A stretch of 64,000 nucleotides of DNA from contig JAJEFO010000006.1 in assembly GCA_022820365.1 (NCBI GenBank), positions 1-64,000 on the forward strand, read 5' to 3'. This document shows positions 26,483 through 35,290 of the stretch, piece by piece; position 1 is the first letter of the stretch; each line of letters starts with the position of its first letter. This stretch comes from Silicimonas sp. GTDB taxonomy: Bacteria > Pseudomonadota > Alphaproteobacteria > Rhodobacterales > Rhodobacteraceae. The notes beneath the pieces are model-generated. The model ran no database searches and was not told where the DNA came from. It worked only from the letters and a program-made list of their open reading frames with translations. The position numbers and the translations under genes are program-made.

Positions 26483-27609
26483 GTCCGGCCCTCTCGCTCG
26501 AAGATGCGTTCGCGGGACCGTTCCTGCTTGAATCGCTCGACGGCCCCGACCCTCTCGAGAAACGGCAGGAAAGATGGCGAAAGGAACTGTCCGACACGAT
26601 CTACGGACAGTTGCCGCCTGCACCCGCAGAACTGGATGTTGAAGTCAACCCTTTGGCTGGATCTCCGGCGGAGCGAATCGAGATCACGATGCGATCGGCC
26701 GATGGCGCGAAAGCTCTCATCGTAGATGCAGCACTCTGGCGACCGGAGAGCCTTGATGACGCGCCATTGATTGCGGGCCTTGGCTTTGCCGGTCCAGTCG
26801 GCATCCTCACCGGTCCGGAGTTTCCGCTGGACATGCGGGCACGGATTCACTGCCGACCTGAGCTTGGCGTCGAGAAAGGGCGACTGCACGACGTGCTGCG
26901 CGGCACGGAGGCCCATCGTTGGCCAGTCGAGATGCTGACGGCACGAGGATATGCAGTTCTGGTGAGTTGTTACGGTTCGTGGGCGCCGGACGATCCGAAC
27001 GAAATCATGAGGCACGGGGCCTGCCCGTTCGTCGGTCTGGACACTGGCGCGATCTCGCTCTGGGCCTGGGCGATTCAACGCCTCTTGGACGCAGCCGAAC
27101 TGATTGGCGGCCTTGACATGGGCCAGGTTGCGGTCGCGGGTCATTCCCGACTCGGCAAGGCGGCACTTTGGGCGGCTGCAAATGACACGAGAATCGGCGC
27201 GGTGCTTGCGAACAATTCGGGTTGTGCCGGCGCCGCCCCTGCCGGACACGCGGTCGGAGAAACGCTTGCCCAGATGACGGCGGCTTTTCCGCACTGGATC
27301 AAGCTCCGGGGCGACGCGACTTCACTGGACCAGCACCACCTTCTCGCAAGCACGGCACCCCGAAGGGTCTATGTCGCCTCCGCTGAAAAGGACCTCTGGG
27401 CCGATCCGGCCGGCACCTACATCGCCCTTGTCGCTGCATCTGAGGTCTGGCCGGAATCGTGCTTCTGGCCCAGCGTTGAGGCGATGTGGGCCCGGGCACG
27501 TCAGACCTGCCAATCCGCGCTTGGCCACCATCTTCGTCCCGGCGGCCACGAGTTGCTGCCATATGACTGGCAGCGCTTCCTCGACTTCCTTGATGGCGGG
27601 CACACATGA
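26479..27609 (+). CDS. CE15-like (glucuronoyl esterase family) alpha/beta hydrolase
   Basis: This 376-residue protein has the nucleophile elbow GHSRLGKAALW (Ser about residue 222), the block NNSGCAGAAPAG typical of bacterial CE15 proteins, and a late GGHELLPYDW that should hold the catalytic His (about 357). CE15 enzymes cleave the ester between lignin alcohols and 4-O-methylglucuronic acid of xylan. No signal peptide is visible, so it would act in the cytoplasm, which is unusual. The start is TTG 26479, overlapping the preceding TGA. GCSRNGK of classic members reads GHSRLGK here. It is the last gene of the operon. Confidence 0.8.
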   Translation: MSPALSLEDAFAGPFLLESLDGPDPLEKRQERWRKELSDTIYGQLPPAPAELDVEVNPLAGSPAERIEITMRSADGAKALIVDAALWRPESLDDAPLIAGLGFAGPVGILTGPEFPLDMRARIHCRPELGVEKGRLHDVLRGTEAHRWPVEMLTARGYAVLVSCYGSWAPDDPNEIMRHGACPFVGLDTGAISLWAWAIQRLLDAAELIGGLDMGQVAVAGHSRLGKAALWAAANDTRIGAVLANNSGCAGAAPAGHAVGETLAQMTAAFPHWIKLRGDATSLDQHHLLASTAPRRVYVASAEKDLWADPAGTYIALVAASEVWPESCFWPSVEAMWARARQTCQSALGHHLRPGGHELLPYDWQRFLDFLDGGHT

Positions 27610-27866
27610 CCCTCGCCGCCCTGGGCCTTTCGCCGCTGAGAAATGGCAATTCAAAGTTCGCGGACTTGCCATCCTGCAGCCAGAATGGGCGCTCCATGGG
27701 ACGGTTCCATGCGGGAGGTTCTCGCGCAGCCGGCGATGGACGAGCAATCGAACGAGTTCACGGAGATTGCAGGACGTCTCGGCATCCGGGGATTGACAAT
27801 GACGCAATGAAGATTCCGGACACAGGTCAGTCCAGTGCGCCCCGGTATCCAGTTCAGTCCTCGCGC

Positions 27867-28778
27867 CTATCCCCGAACGGTTTGATCGCGGCCTTGCATC
27901 GACGCCACATAGTCGCGCGTGAAAGCCATGTAGCCATCAGCGGTGACCTGGTGCCGGCCTCGCATGTGATCATGCAGCTCGGGCAACCTGTGAAACGGCA
28001 CCTGGGGCAGCGTGTGATGTTCGACATGATAGGGCATGTTCCAGGTCAGAAACCGCACGATTCGATTGGTGTAGGTCGTGCGCGTGTTCCGGAACATGTC
28101 CGCGACAAAGGCGCATCGCCCATGCTCCGCCAGAAGGTAGAGCCTCAGAAAAGGCTGGCCCAGGAGGCACGGAAGTATCCAGACCCAAAAGAGCAGTGGC
28201 GAAAACAGCAAACTGACCGCAGCAAAGGCATAGGCCAGCAGCATCCACCGAGCTTCGCGCTCAATTCTGCGCCGGGCGCGCTCGGGCACGTAGGCGCCAG
28301 GGTTTGCTCCCGCAGCGTTGGACAGAACTTGCCGTGCCACCGCCCACCAGAAAGGGAGGCCGGAAACATGAATCACGTAAGACGCCCATGTTTCGGGCTT
28401 GGCGCCGGCAATCAGCTCTGGATCACGTTCGGGATTGTTGGTGTACCTGTGATGCGCCAGATGAAAGTAGCGGAACCATTCGAACGGCTGCAGGATTGGC
28501 AGCCCGACCAATCGTCCGACCCACTCATTCAACCAGTGCGTTGCAAATGGCGTCTTGTGCGTCGCTTCGTGCTGCAAGGTGAAGAGAAAGCAGATGGAGA
28601 TGCCAAGGGGCACGATGGCCACCCACCAGAAAGGCGCGCCGACGGCGACATACAGTCCCAAGGCTAGGATCAGGCCCAAATGCAAAGCAAGGTGCCGCAA
28701 GCCGGCGGCGTCTTCGGTCTTGCTCAGGTCAGCCAGGACGGGGCCAGGCACCGAATTGACGAAAGCCTTGTGATCCAT
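27867..28778 (-). CDS. Fatty acid desaturase
   Basis: This 303-residue membrane di-iron enzyme would introduce a double bond or hydroxyl in an acyl chain. The three histidine clusters are HEATHKT (about residue 70), HLAHHRYT (about 108) and HVEHH (about 263). Four or more hydrophobic helices flank them. The start was set at ATG 28778, giving a family-typical length. The same frame stays open for several hundred codons upstream, but the sequence before MDHKAF does not resemble this family and there is no strong ribosome binding site, so the start is uncertain. It converges with the CE15-like gene across 257 bp. Confidence 0.87.
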   Translation of the reverse strand: MDHKAFVNSVPGPVLADLSKTEDAAGLRHLALHLGLILALGLYVAVGAPFWWVAIVPLGISICFLFTLQHEATHKTPFATHWLNEWVGRLVGLPILQPFEWFRYFHLAHHRYTNNPERDPELIAGAKPETWASYVIHVSGLPFWWAVARQVLSNAAGANPGAYVPERARRRIEREARWMLLAYAFAAVSLLFSPLLFWVWILPCLLGQPFLRLYLLAEHGRCAFVADMFRNTRTTYTNRIVRFLTWNMPYHVEHHTLPQVPFHRLPELHDHMRGRHQVTADGYMAFTRDYVASMQGRDQTVRG

Positions 28779-29126
28779 GACGGACGCAGCGTAACCCGAA
28801 CTCCGGAAAAGGTCACGCTGCGAAATCCGTGCCTCGAATGACTCCGGGAATGCCGACTTTGCCCAAGTCGACCCTTTGATGCGCCGGCACGCAAGCTCGA
28901 TGAACAACAGTATGTGGACGAAGGCATTGATCTCAGACCGTTGCCGGGCGTGCCCCGGACACATGTTCAATTTCAACATCATGCAGGGCGCTGGCAGCAG
29001 GCGCCCGCAATTCGGAGTGCCGCCCATTGGGCGCATGGACAGTACGGTTCCCTTGTGGCTTCTTCGTGCTGAACTTCGTACAATGTGGTCGGCATCCCAG
29101 CAAATTGACGAAGGAGCAAGAACCGC
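28779..29126. promoter_or_regulatory. Divergent promoter region
   Basis: This 348-bp region separates the desaturase (minus) and the exported-protein gene (plus). It must hold both promoters. It ends in AAGGAG at 29110-29115, 11 bp before the GTG start. I saw no convincing operator. Confidence 0.35.
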
Positions 29127-29999
29127 GTGCAATTGAACCGCAAATGCGTATCCGAACCTGAATTGCCTGAACCGCCTTGTCGATTGCAGCATGGCGGTCG
29201 CACATTGTTTTTTTTGCCGCAACTTGCCCTGGCCGTCCTCACAATTTTGCTTGTTGCCTTGCCAAGCATCATTCCGATCGCGAATGCCGCAGAAGCAGCT
29301 CCAGTCCCGACAGTTGACGCACTGGCCGCCATCCAGGGCCGAACCTCTTCGGATGCGCGAATACTCGCACGGCGCGTTCATCTCGGAGAGACCGATGAAC
29401 TGCTCATGAACGAGCAACGGCTTGGTGAGCTTGCCGTCGAGATCGACCAGGTGCTGATGCGCATCCGAAGTCGCTACCCGGAAATGACTGACGTCGCGGC
29501 ACGTTCGCGGTTCAGGCCTGCAACGCTGCTGCTTACGGTGGAAGGCGGGCTTCTCGATGCCATTGCCCAGCGTTGGAACGGTACCGGCGGAATGCCCCTG
29601 ACCGGATTCGGGAAATTCGATGAACTGAATTCCAGGCTGGGCCTGCACGCGTGGAAATCGATGCCGTTGTTCGCTTCCGTGATCATGCACTTCAGCGAAC
29701 ATGCAAACCTGCTTGCAGCACGGCAGGCATACTTGGCCGTCGATGGTGTCGTCAGCGCCGAATTCGACGCCTACTTGGGTGATGGACCGGACATCGCGGC
29801 AACAAACGCATCCGGCCGCTGGTTCGTAATGATGCGCAAGGCTTGGGGGGATTGCCCCTCCGGTTGCCTGCACTCGGAAACCTCTTTCTTCGCCGTCAGT
29901 CACGCGCATGTCGAACTGGTGGACAGGGCAAGAGCAGAGGGCATGGTAGAATTCCAGAGAGCTGTGCCGCTCGGGGAATGGCCGATGTGGACCGAATGA
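29127..29999 (+). CDS. Exported protein of unknown function
   Basis: This 290-residue protein starts with GTG after AAGGAG. A hydrophilic N-terminal region of about 25 residues precedes a hydrophobic segment (LALAVLTILLVALPSIIPIANAA, about 32-54) that ends in a signal-peptidase-like ANAAEA. The mature part contains TLLLTVEGGLLDAIAQRW, a segment with VIMHFSEHANLLAARQ, and late cysteines in WGDCPSGCLHSE. I do not recognise the family. It is monocistronic and divergent from the desaturase. It is probably periplasmic or lipid-anchored to the inner face of the envelope. Confidence 0.65.
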   Translation: MQLNRKCVSEPELPEPPCRLQHGGRTLFFLPQLALAVLTILLVALPSIIPIANAAEAAPVPTVDALAAIQGRTSSDARILARRVHLGETDELLMNEQRLGELAVEIDQVLMRIRSRYPEMTDVAARSRFRPATLLLTVEGGLLDAIAQRWNGTGGMPLTGFGKFDELNSRLGLHAWKSMPLFASVIMHFSEHANLLAARQAYLAVDGVVSAEFDAYLGDGPDIAATNASGRWFVMMRKAWGDCPSGCLHSETSFFAVSHAHVELVDRARAEGMVEFQRAVPLGEWPMWTE

Positions 30000-30500
30000 G
30001 GGCGGCAGGACGATTCTTCGCGATCTGGCGCGCCGGCATCGGCAGGAGTCCGTTCGACCGGCCAGCGACCCTGACCTGACCGAACGCCAGGCGCATGTCG
30101 ATGGCGAGGGCAGCGGCGAACGCTCCGCCGCGCGCTTGAGGTGCCGCCGCTGCGCCTGTCCGCTGGTCGCCTTCAGGTGGGTACCAAGCTTGTCGACCCG
30201 ATCTGCGGAGGGCTTGGGGGCGGCCGGATTACGCGTTCCCCTTCCCGGGTCTTGAACGGCGTAGGAAACGCGTAGCGGCGCGGGATGCCGAGCCCGAGCT
30301 TTACGAACCACCGAAGTTCCAAGAAGATTGTGCCAGGTTCTCTTTCTCGCGCAATCCTGCAGGAGCCAAGACGAGGCTCTCCAAACGAAGTCGCCTTGCC
30401 ACCTTGATCATGAGGGGTTGAATTTTTTTGCTCGGCGTCGTTATGTCGCCGTCGGACTTGCTGCACCAAGCGGCATTCAATCAGTCCAAGGGAGAAAGAC
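30000..30500. other. Intergenic region before tctC
   Basis: These 501 bp contain no open frame that I can support. The last 90 bp before tctC are richer in A/T (seven T at 30425-30431) and include GGGAGAAAG as ribosome binding site. The promoter of the tct operon should be here. Confidence 0.4.
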
Positions 30501-31466
30501 ATGCAAACAAAAGTTCGTGCGCTCGCATTGGGCGCAATTATGTCAGTTGCGGGTTCGGCCGCGTTGGCGGCGACCGAGTGCATCGCGCCGGCAAACCCAG
30601 GCGGCGGCTGGGACTTCACCTGTCGCCAGATCGGCAAGATCCTGTACGATATCGGCCAAGTGGATTCGCCGGTGCAGGTCACCAACATGGCCGGTGGCGG
30701 CGGAGGCCTGGCCTACAGTCACGTGGTCAATGAACGCGGCGATGACAACAACCTGATCGTCGCGGCCAGCCAGGCCACGGCTACGCGCCTTGCACAGAAT
30801 GCCTATGCCGGCCTCACCGCCGACCAGGTGCGCTTCGTCGGCGCTATCGGTGCTGATCCCGGCGTGATCGTCGTGGCCGCCGACAGCCCGTTCATGTCGC
30901 TTGGCGACATGGTCGACGCGATCAAGGCCGATCCCGGTTCCGTCGCATTCGGAGGCGGCTCGGCCGCAGGCGGCTTCGACCACCTGAAGGTGCTCATGGT
31001 ACTGAAGGAAGCTGGGTTCACCGACATAACGAAGGTCAAGTACATCGGCCTAGACGGCGGTGGCGACGCGATCACCCAGACGATCGGCGGCTTCACCCAG
31101 GGCATGACCGGCGACATGTCCGAAATCGTCGGCTTCCTCCAGTCGGGCGAGGTGCGCGCGCTTGCCGTACTCACCGAGGAGCGGGTGCCGGGCTTCGAGG
31201 ACATCCCGACGGCCCTGGAGCAGGGCTTTGATGTCGTCGCCGTGAACTGGCGCGGCCTCTACGTGCCGAAGGGCATCTCGGACGCCGACTTCGAGGCTTG
31301 GGGCGACAGGCTCCAGGCTGTGGCGGACAGCCAGGCGTGGCAAGACGCCATGGTTGCCAACGGTCTCGCCCCCTTCACCAAGGTCGGCGGCGATTTCCAG
31401 AGCTGGGTAGACGGCGTCATTGCCGATACCGTCGAACTCTCGAAAGAGATCGGCGTAATCCAGTGA
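30501..31466 (+). CDS. tctC: Tripartite tricarboxylate transporter substrate-binding protein
   Basis: This 321-residue periplasmic protein has a Sec signal peptide (cleavage near ALA, residue 24) and the family's NPGGGWDFTCRQIGKIL at about 33-49, then VTNMAGGGGGLAY. These blocks form the carboxylate-binding cleft of Bug/TctC proteins. It is followed by tctB with a 4-bp overlap (GTGA), so unlike the ABC and TRAP systems here there is no hairpin between the binding protein and the membrane genes. The downstream enzymes suggest a branched or hydroxylated di- or tricarboxylate ligand. Confidence 0.92.
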   Translation: MQTKVRALALGAIMSVAGSAALAATECIAPANPGGGWDFTCRQIGKILYDIGQVDSPVQVTNMAGGGGGLAYSHVVNERGDDNNLIVAASQATATRLAQNAYAGLTADQVRFVGAIGADPGVIVVAADSPFMSLGDMVDAIKADPGSVAFGGGSAAGGFDHLKVLMVLKEAGFTDITKVKYIGLDGGGDAITQTIGGFTQGMTGDMSEIVGFLQSGEVRALAVLTEERVPGFEDIPTALEQGFDVVAVNWRGLYVPKGISDADFEAWGDRLQAVADSQAWQDAMVANGLAPFTKVGGDFQSWVDGVIADTVELSKEIGVIQ

Positions 31467-31906
31467 AACTCTCCGACCGTCTCTTCGGAGTGGTCGTGAT
31501 ACTGGGGGCGCTCGCCTATACGGCGGGCGCCTTCCAGATACAGGCCAGCTTCATGTCGGATCCTGTAGGGTCGAAGACATTCCCGCTCATGCTGGCCGGG
31601 GTCGCGGCGATCTGCGGGCTGATCTTTGTCTTCCGGCCCGACGACGACCCGGCATGGCCTGGCCGAATGACGCTTGGCAACATCGTGATCGCCGTTCTCG
31701 TCATGGTTGCCTATGCCCATGCCCTGAAGCCGCTCGGCTTCCTGATACCCACGGCGATCTGCGCAGCCATCCTGAGCTTCCAGATCTCCCCTCGTCCGCT
31801 GCCCGCGACAATCACCGGACTTGGCCTGTCAATTGGGCTCTTCATCATATTCAAGTACGCGCTCGGCCTCGGGCTTCAGCCCTTGCCCAAGGCGTGGCTA
31901 GGCTGA
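31463..31906 (+). CDS. tctB: Tripartite tricarboxylate transporter small membrane subunit
   Basis: This 147-residue protein has four hydrophobic segments (about residues 6-24, 40-56, 70-88 and 108-135), as expected for TctB. The start is GTG 31463, overlapping the tctC stop. Its stop TGA shares one base with the ATG of tctA. It would assemble with TctA in the inner membrane to drive ion-coupled uptake. Confidence 0.88.
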   Translation: MKLSDRLFGVVVILGALAYTAGAFQIQASFMSDPVGSKTFPLMLAGVAAICGLIFVFRPDDDPAWPGRMTLGNIVIAVLVMVAYAHALKPLGFLIPTAICAAILSFQISPRPLPATITGLGLSIGLFIIFKYALGLGLQPLPKAWLG

Positions 31907-33450
31907 TGGAACTCTTCTCGAACCTCGCCCTTGGCTTCAGCGTCGCGCTTTCGCCGTTCACGCTCTTTCTCGCCGTTGCGGGGTGCTTTCTCGGAACCAT
32001 CATCGGCGCGCTTCCGGGCCTCGGCCCGTCGAACGGCGTCGCCATCCTGATCCCGCTTGCATTCTCGCTCGGCCTCGACGCGACATCCGCGCTCGTCCTG
32101 ATGACCGCCGTCTATTACGGCGCGATGTACGGCGGACGGATAAGTTCCATCCTTCTCAACATCCCCGGCGACGAGCCTGCGCTGATGACGACGCTTGACG
32201 GCTACCCGATGGCCAAGGCGGGGCGTGCCGGCGACGCTCTCGTGCTGTCCGGATTTGCGAGCTTCTTCGGCGCGCTGTTTGCAACCATCGGCCTGATGCT
32301 GCTTGCGCCGCTCCTGTCCCGCATTGCCTACCAGTTCGGTCCGTCGGAGTATTTTGCGCTTTACCTGCTGGCGTTCTCGACCCTAGGAGGCATCGCCTCG
32401 AAGAACCAGGCCAAGGCCGCCCTCGCCTCCTGCATCGGGCTCGGCATCGCCATGATCGGGCTCGACAACCAGACAGGGATGCCGCGCTTCACCGGCGGGA
32501 ACCTGCACCTGATGGACGGCGTCGACTTCCTGGTCGCGATTGTCGGGCTTTTTGCGGTCGCCGAGGTCTTTGTCTTCATCGAGAGCCACGGCAGGGAGTC
32601 ATCCATTGGAGTCAAGCTCGGAAAGGTGACCCTGCCGGTCCGCGACCTGACGAAGGGCATCGGCACCATGCTGCGCTCCAGCGTGATCGGGTTCATCGCC
32701 GGCGTGCTTCCCGGCGCCGGCGCCTCGCTCGGTTCATTCCTGGCCTACATGGGCGAGAAGAACGTGCAGGGCGAAAAAGGCGGATTCGGCACCGGCGTAC
32801 CCAAGGGCGTGATGGCGCCCGAAGCGGGGAACAACGCCGCGGCCGGCGGCGCACTGGTGCCGATGCTGACACTCGGCGTACCCGGCTCCGGGACGACTGC
32901 CGTGCTGCTTGCGCTGCTGCTGACGCTAAACATCACGCCGGGGCCGACCCTTTTCACCGACCGGCCGGACGTCGTGTGGGGCCTGATCGCGTCACTGCTG
33001 ATCGCGAACTTCGTCCTTCTGGCGATGAACGTGCCGATGGTGAAGATGTTCGTCCACATCCTGAGCGTGCCGGCATGGGTCTTGCTGCCGGGCGTGATGA
33101 TGATCTCCTTCGTCGGCATCTATTCGCTCTCTGGCAGCTATTTCGATCTCCTGCTGATGATCTTCTTCGGCATCATTGGCTGGATTTTCCGCAAGCTGGA
33201 CGTTCCGACCGTGCCCATCATCCTCGGCATCCTTCTCGGCAATCACATGGAAGACGCGCTGCGCCGCGCGATGATACTTTCGGACGGCGACTGGCGGTTC
33301 CTGTTCGGATTCCGCTGGCATACGCCGTCGAGCGGTTATGAATTCTACTCCGCGATCCCCTCGTCGCTTCTCGTCCTTGCCGTTGCAGGATTCGTGGCGC
33401 CGATCTTCCTCCGCCGCGTCATCAAGAAACCGCAGGCTGTCAGTGACTGA
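31906..33450 (+). CDS. tctA: Tripartite tricarboxylate transporter large membrane subunit
   Basis: This 514-residue membrane protein has about twelve hydrophobic segments. It includes the conserved GTIIGALPGLGPSNGVAIL near residue 29, SSILLNIPGDEPALMTTLDG near 82 and the repeated motif VLPGAGASLGSFLAY near 266. These are hallmark pore motifs of TctA proteins. Length is typical. It completes a TctCBA transporter in the same transcript as four downstream catabolic genes. Confidence 0.94.
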   Translation: MELFSNLALGFSVALSPFTLFLAVAGCFLGTIIGALPGLGPSNGVAILIPLAFSLGLDATSALVLMTAVYYGAMYGGRISSILLNIPGDEPALMTTLDGYPMAKAGRAGDALVLSGFASFFGALFATIGLMLLAPLLSRIAYQFGPSEYFALYLLAFSTLGGIASKNQAKAALASCIGLGIAMIGLDNQTGMPRFTGGNLHLMDGVDFLVAIVGLFAVAEVFVFIESHGRESSIGVKLGKVTLPVRDLTKGIGTMLRSSVIGFIAGVLPGAGASLGSFLAYMGEKNVQGEKGGFGTGVPKGVMAPEAGNNAAAGGALVPMLTLGVPGSGTTAVLLALLLTLNITPGPTLFTDRPDVVWGLIASLLIANFVLLAMNVPMVKMFVHILSVPAWVLLPGVMMISFVGIYSLSGSYFDLLLMIFFGIIGWIFRKLDVPTVPIILGILLGNHMEDALRRAMILSDGDWRFLFGFRWHTPSSGYEFYSAIPSSLLVLAVAGFVAPIFLRRVIKKPQAVSD

Positions 33451-33639
33451 CCGCAGCCTGCCACGGGCGGACCAGCCAGTTCGCGGCGACGCAAGAGCAG
33501 GAAATGTCATGCAACATCAAGACGGCTCCGGCATCAGACCTTTTCCCGGATACGGATCTCCCTCCCGCTGCAGATCGCGGGCCTCCCGGCCGATGCGAAA
33601 CATTCGTGAACAAGGGCAAATGAGCCGCCGAACCGAACC

Positions 33640-34992
33640 ATGACGCGCATTCTCGTTCCCTCCGGGGCGCTCGGCCTCGACTACGACAAGGCAGCGCTTG
33701 AACGTGGAATCAGGATGCATCCCGATCTCATCGCCATCGACGGCGGCTCGACCGACAGCGGGCCGTCCTATCTCGGCTGCGGCGTGTCGAAATACGCGCG
33801 GAGCTCGACCAAGGTCGAGTGGATGGGGCTGATCGAGGCAGCGCGAACCGCAAGATGCCCGCTCGTCATCGGAACCGCGGGCACCTGCGGCACGGACGGG
33901 ATGGTCGACTGGCTCGTCGACATCACGCGAGAATGCCTGGAAGAGCTTGGCTGGACGCCAAGGGTCGCGACGCTCAAGTCCGAGCAGGAGCCAAACGAAA
34001 TCGTCCGGCGCTTTGCCTCAGGTCAGATCTCGGCCCTGGACGGTGCGCCGGACCTGGATCGCAAGACCATCGAGGACTGCACCCATATCGTTGCCTTGGC
34101 AGGCGCCGAGCAGATCCAGCAGGCCGTCGAGACCGGGGCCGAAATCATCATCGCGGGCCGGACGACCGACACGGCCACCATAGCCGCGCTTCCCCTCATG
34201 CGGGGCGACCACGCAGGCGGTGCGTGGCATGGCGCCAAGATCGCGGAATGCGGCGCCCTTTGCGCCACGAATCCCCAGTCCGGCGTCTTGATGGTGGAGT
34301 TCGACAAGGTTGGATTCACCGTGCATCCCTTGGCAGACGATGCCCGTGCAACGCCGAACACCGTCCTCGCACACATGCTGTACGAGAATTCGGATCCGTT
34401 CATACTTTACGAGCCGGGCGGGCATCTCGACGTGACCGACGCCACCTACGAGGCGCTCGACGAGTTCCGCGTCCGTGTGGAAGGATCCCGCTGGGTTGCG
34501 TCCGACCAGTACACGGTGAAACTGGAAGGCGCGCGCGTGGCTGGCTGCCAGACACTCTTGATGTCCACAATCCGCGACCCGCGATACGTCGCAAGCGCAC
34601 AGGCCTGGATCCGGGACATCGGTCTCCGGCACGCCGCAAAGGTCGAGAGCCGGATGGGCCTCGCGCCGGAGGCCTGGCACTGCGACCTCCGGCTCGTCGG
34701 CATCGACAGCACGCTTGGAGAGCTGGAAACCAGGCCGGGCGCGCCGACCGAGATCGGAGTCCTCTGCACCATAACCGCTGCGGATCAGGGCACCGCGAAC
34801 GAGATCGGCAAGCTCATGAATCCCTACCTTCTGCACCACCCCCTGACATCAGAGGAGGAGCTGCCGACATTCTCGTTTCCGTTTTCGCCGGCCGAGATCG
34901 ACAGGGGACCGGTCCATGAGTTCTGCCTCCATCACGTCTTGACGCTGTCCGACCCGATGGACGCGTTCCGCCTTGACGTGATCAATGCCTGA
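33640..34992 (+). CDS. AtuA-like (DUF1446) acyclic-terpene-utilisation family protein
   Basis: This 450-residue protein has the family-type glycine-rich blocks: LIAIDGGSTDSGPSYLG (about residues 28-44), VIGTAGTCGTDGMVDW (about 76-91) and IIAGRTTDTATIAALPL (about 169-185). AtuA was found in citronellol/geraniol degradation, but its chemistry is not well defined. Family members often occur next to a DUF4387 protein, as here. It follows TctA after 189 bp and overlaps the next gene by 8 bp. The transporter context suggests action on a carboxylic acid, possibly a hydration/dehydration or isomerisation step; that is inference. Confidence 0.85.
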   Translation: MTRILVPSGALGLDYDKAALERGIRMHPDLIAIDGGSTDSGPSYLGCGVSKYARSSTKVEWMGLIEAARTARCPLVIGTAGTCGTDGMVDWLVDITRECLEELGWTPRVATLKSEQEPNEIVRRFASGQISALDGAPDLDRKTIEDCTHIVALAGAEQIQQAVETGAEIIIAGRTTDTATIAALPLMRGDHAGGAWHGAKIAECGALCATNPQSGVLMVEFDKVGFTVHPLADDARATPNTVLAHMLYENSDPFILYEPGGHLDVTDATYEALDEFRVRVEGSRWVASDQYTVKLEGARVAGCQTLLMSTIRDPRYVASAQAWIRDIGLRHAAKVESRMGLAPEAWHCDLRLVGIDSTLGELETRPGAPTEIGVLCTITAADQGTANEIGKLMNPYLLHHPLTSEEELPTFSFPFSPAEIDRGPVHEFCLHHVLTLSDPMDAFRLDVINA

Positions 34993-35287
34993 AGTGGGCG
35001 AGGTCTGCGACAAGGTCCGGTCAAAAAACGCCGGACCCTTCTGGCTGACGATCGACATCTTTTGCGGATCCGACGATGCCTTTGCCCGTCTGTCAGGCGG
35101 CCTCGCGACGAAGCGCGTCGCGGAAGCCCTCGGGGCGGATCCGAAAGCGATCAGGCGCTTCGACATCAAGGCCCTGAACGTGATCAAGATCAGCCTTCCC
35201 CGCCCGGTCGTGCAAGGCCATCCCGGGGACAGAGACATGCACGGAGCGGCATGGGCTTCTGTCGTCGCGGAACTCGTGGTCGACTGA
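34985..35287 (+). CDS. DUF4387 domain protein
   Basis: This 100-residue protein contains the family blocks VRSKNAGPFWLTIDIF (about residues 11-26), ALNVIKISLPRPVVQG (about 63-78) and the C-terminal DRDMHGAAWA. It overlaps the AtuA-like gene and precedes the CoA transferase by 3 bp. The constant pairing with AtuA-like proteins suggests it is a small subunit of the same enzyme. No catalytic role is established. Confidence 0.87.
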   Translation: MPEVGEVCDKVRSKNAGPFWLTIDIFCGSDDAFARLSGGLATKRVAEALGADPKAIRRFDIKALNVIKISLPRPVVQGHPGDRDMHGAAWASVVAELVVD

Positions 35288-35290
35288 ACG

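Noticed and set aside
28779-30311. Very long minus-strand open frame continuing upstream of the desaturase (total 814 codons)
   Set aside because: The part upstream of the desaturase start overlaps the well-supported exported-protein gene on the plus strand and has a low-complexity, Arg/Ser-rich composition. It results from high GC at third positions.
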